Shown here in pieces: positions 62,630-64,000 of a DNA stretch of 64,000 bases (the stretch's first letter is position 1; the number at the start of each line of letters is the position of its first letter). The stretch is from NCBI RefSeq assembly GCF_009847015.1, contig NZ_WVEM01000001.1, positions 62,001 through 126,000 of the forward strand. The letters run 5' to 3'. The stretch comes from Sunxiuqinia indica. Lineage in GTDB: Bacteria; Bacteroidota; Bacteroidia; Bacteroidales; Prolixibacteraceae. A program made the translations under genes and the position numbers. Under the pieces are notes generated by a model. That model ran no database searches. It worked only from the letters and a program-made list of their open reading frames with translations, and had not been told where the DNA came from.

Positions 62630-63190
62630 TTAATTAATTGAAAATACTTCATCCTTTTTTATATAATCACGCAACTTTCTTTTGGCCCGCAACAATTGGG
62701 AACGCGACGATGAACTACTAATATTTAGTATTTCCGAAATTTCATCATGATCGTAACCTTCCAATAAGTACAAGCTGAGCACAACACGATATCCATCCGG
62801 AAGTTGGAAAATAGCTTGCTTTATTTTTTGCACATCCACTTCTTTGATCTCCATCAGTGGATTTTCAACCATTTCCCCGGTAATGCGTTCGTCCAATTCT
62901 TCGAGCTGTACTTTTCTTTTTTTTAGATGATCCAACGAACGGTTTACAACAATCCTTTTCAGCCAGGCTCCAAAACTTACCTGCCCCGAGTAAGTTTTAA
63001 TTTTTCTGAAGGCATTTAAAAACGCTTCCTGCATGATGTCTTCAGCCTCGGCTTCGTTGCCCACAATTCGCAAGCTGGTGTTGTACATCGATTTATAGTA
63101 CAACTTATAAAGCTGAAACTGCGCATCACGTTCTTCTGCTTTGCAACGGTCAATCACATCTTGATGAATATTTTTATAAAGAGATTCCAA
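62630..63190 (-). CDS. ECF RNA polymerase sigma factor
   Basis: A sigma-70 family regulator of about 186 residues. Region 2: FQLYKLYYKSMYNTSLRIVG and AEAEDIMQEAFLNAFRKI, then FGAWLKRIVVNRSLDHLKKR. Region 4: LPDGYRVVLSLYLLEGYDHD followed by EISEILNISSSSSRSQLLR. No ATG fits the start. The frame is open to a TTG at 63283, but a TAATTTTG promoter box overlaps that codon, so I prefer the TTG at 63190 (MESLYKNIHQDVIDRC). The exact start is uncertain. Confidence 0.85.
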   Translation of the reverse strand: MESLYKNIHQDVIDRCKAEERDAQFQLYKLYYKSMYNTSLRIVGNEAEAEDIMQEAFLNAFRKIKTYSGQVSFGAWLKRIVVNRSLDHLKKRKVQLEELDERITGEMVENPLMEIKEVDVQKIKQAIFQLPDGYRVVLSLYLLEGYDHDEISEILNISSSSSRSQLLRAKRKLRDYIKKDEVFSIN

Positions 63191-63280
63191 GTGCTTTGTC
63201 GTTTCTGGTTGAAAGACGATCAGTAAAACAGCTTTGTTGCATTTGAGTGAATATTTTTCTGTATTCTTTGAACCAGACAA

Positions 63281-63329
63281 CAAAATTATGAATTATAATA
63301 GTTTTACTGACTGTAAGAAATTAGTTTTG
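63281..63329. promoter_or_regulatory. Divergent promoter boxes between ECF sigma and cation-efflux genes
   Basis: On the minus strand TAATTTTG (63281-63288) and on the plus strand TAGTTTTG (63322-63329) both match the Bacteroidetes -7 consensus TAnnTTTG. The plus-strand box lies 19 bases before the transporter ATG. Clear -33 elements are not seen for either. Confidence 0.45.
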
Positions 63330-63348
63330 TAATAAATCACAACCAACT

Positions 63349-64000
63349 ATGGGACACGACCACACACATACACACAAGCGATTGAAGATTACGATCATCC
63401 TCAATGTTGTCATTACGTTGGCACAAATAGTCGGAGGAATAATTTCAGGAAGTTTAGCTTTAATATCTGACGCGCTCCATAATTTGAGCGACGGTTTTGC
63501 TGTTGCTCTTGCTTATATTGCCGACCGGTTAGGCAATAAAGAAAAGACATCTAAAAGTACTTTTGGGTACAAACGTGCTGAGATTCTGGCTGCCTTTATC
63601 AACGCCTTGATTCTGATTGCTATTTCATTTTACCTGATGGTTGAAGCTGTAAAACGTTATATCGATCCACAAGTGATTGACTTTAGATGGATGCTGTGGC
63701 TTGGACTTTTGGGTGTTGTTGCAAATGGATTTTCGGTTTTTTTATTGCATGGAGATCAGCACCATAGCTTGAATATAAAAGCAGCTTACCTGCATCTGAT
63801 GGGCGATGCCTTAACTTCCTTGGCAGTTATCGCAGGAGCCATATGTATTTGGCAATGGGACTGGTATTGGATTGATCCTACCGTGACCCTGCTAATCAGC
63901 TTTTACCTGTTGTTTCACACCTATAAGCTACTCAAGGAATCGACCGAAATACTGATGCAGTTTGCGCCACCCAATATTCTTCCCGACGAAGTTGCTAAAA
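63349..64000 (+). CDS. Cation diffusion facilitator (CzcD-type metal efflux), cut by window edge
   Basis: The first 217 residues of a CDF family transporter; the frame is open at the right edge. A His-rich start (MGHDHTHTHKRLK) is followed by membrane helices with the two metal-site motifs: SDALHNLSDGFA (HxxxD in helix 2) and LHLMGDALTSLA (HxxxD in helix 5). The intermediate HGDQHHS loop is also typical. Exports Zn, Co or Cd in exchange for protons; the cytoplasmic C-terminal domain lies outside the window. Confidence 0.93.
   Translation, partial: MGHDHTHTHKRLKITIILNVVITLAQIVGGIISGSLALISDALHNLSDGFAVALAYIADRLGNKEKTSKSTFGYKRAEILAAFINALILIAISFYLMVEAVKRYIDPQVIDFRWMLWLGLLGVVANGFSVFLLHGDQHHSLNIKAAYLHLMGDALTSLAVIAGAICIWQWDWYWIDPTVTLLISFYLLFHTYKLLKESTEILMQFAPPNILPDEVAK

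Overview
The window is from a Bacteroidota genome, probably class Bacteroidia. Evidence: a SusC/SusD pair with an STN-type FecR/ECF sigma system, a type IX secretion (T9SS) sorting domain, TAnnTTTG-type promoter elements, RteC and ArdC relics of Bacteroidetes conjugative elements, and a sugar-porter/GH2/DUF5107 cluster. I see no rRNA, complete tRNA or CRISPR array. Genus cannot be told from the sequence.

Layout. (1) 1-11,344: a tightly coupled plus-strand defence operon in which a type I restriction-modification system (hsdM, AlbA_2/Schlafen regulator, hsdS, hsdR) encloses a SIR2-HerA pair, a small membrane protein and a 42-residue peptide. (2) 11,456-15,214 (minus): a 1252-residue protein with a possible nuclease motif, likely defence. 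(3) 15,302-22,241: remnants of a conjugative or mobilisable element. ardC has been split inside its HExxH metallopeptidase motif by a 3.8-kb recombinase-in-trio (RIT) element. A catalytically incomplete methylase-like gene, a small element gene and a broken DEDD exonuclease follow. The leader in front of ardC recurs, diverged, in front of the small element gene. (4) 22,200-26,129: a divergent module, XRE-ImmA/IrrE peptidase plus PIN-like protein on the minus strand and DUF2188, multiubiquitin-type Ubl, E1-like ThiF enzyme and DUF6527 protein on the plus strand. This is a bacterial ubiquitin-like conjugation locus and the best candidate for a poorly described system. (5) 26,130-29,331: a graveyard of chimeric fragments (integrase 5' part joined to an unknown 3' part; RteC 5' part joined to an AAA+ lid; truncated S8 peptidase).

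(6) 29,332-41,521: ECF sigma, FecR, SusC, SusD, a thioredoxin-fold lipid-envelope protein, an S9 peptidase and a dead M16 peptidase. With two peptidases and no glycosidase, this looks like a peptide or protein uptake locus. (7) 41,588-50,924: carbohydrate cluster with AraC regulator, MFS sugar porter, intact GH2 enzyme and DUF5107-TPR protein, surrounded by GH2 and AbiEii relics. (8) 51,329-52,957: a HipBST tripartite toxin-antitoxin operon (minus) with four evenly spaced operators. (9) 52,958-54,376: integrase 5' fragment cut off by an IS6-family element. (10) 54,385-64,000: ordinary chromosome: TcdA, TatD-like hydrolase, stand-alone Thr-tRNA editing domain, T9SS serine protease, thioredoxin protein, glycosyltransferase, an ECF sigma/anti-sigma/DUF4097-like operon and a cation diffusion facilitator cut by the window edge.

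Overall, regions 1-5 and 8-9 are a defence and mobile-element island built by repeated insertion and deletion; regions 6, 7 and 10 are nutrient uptake and housekeeping. All functions are read from motifs and remembered family features; no searches were run.
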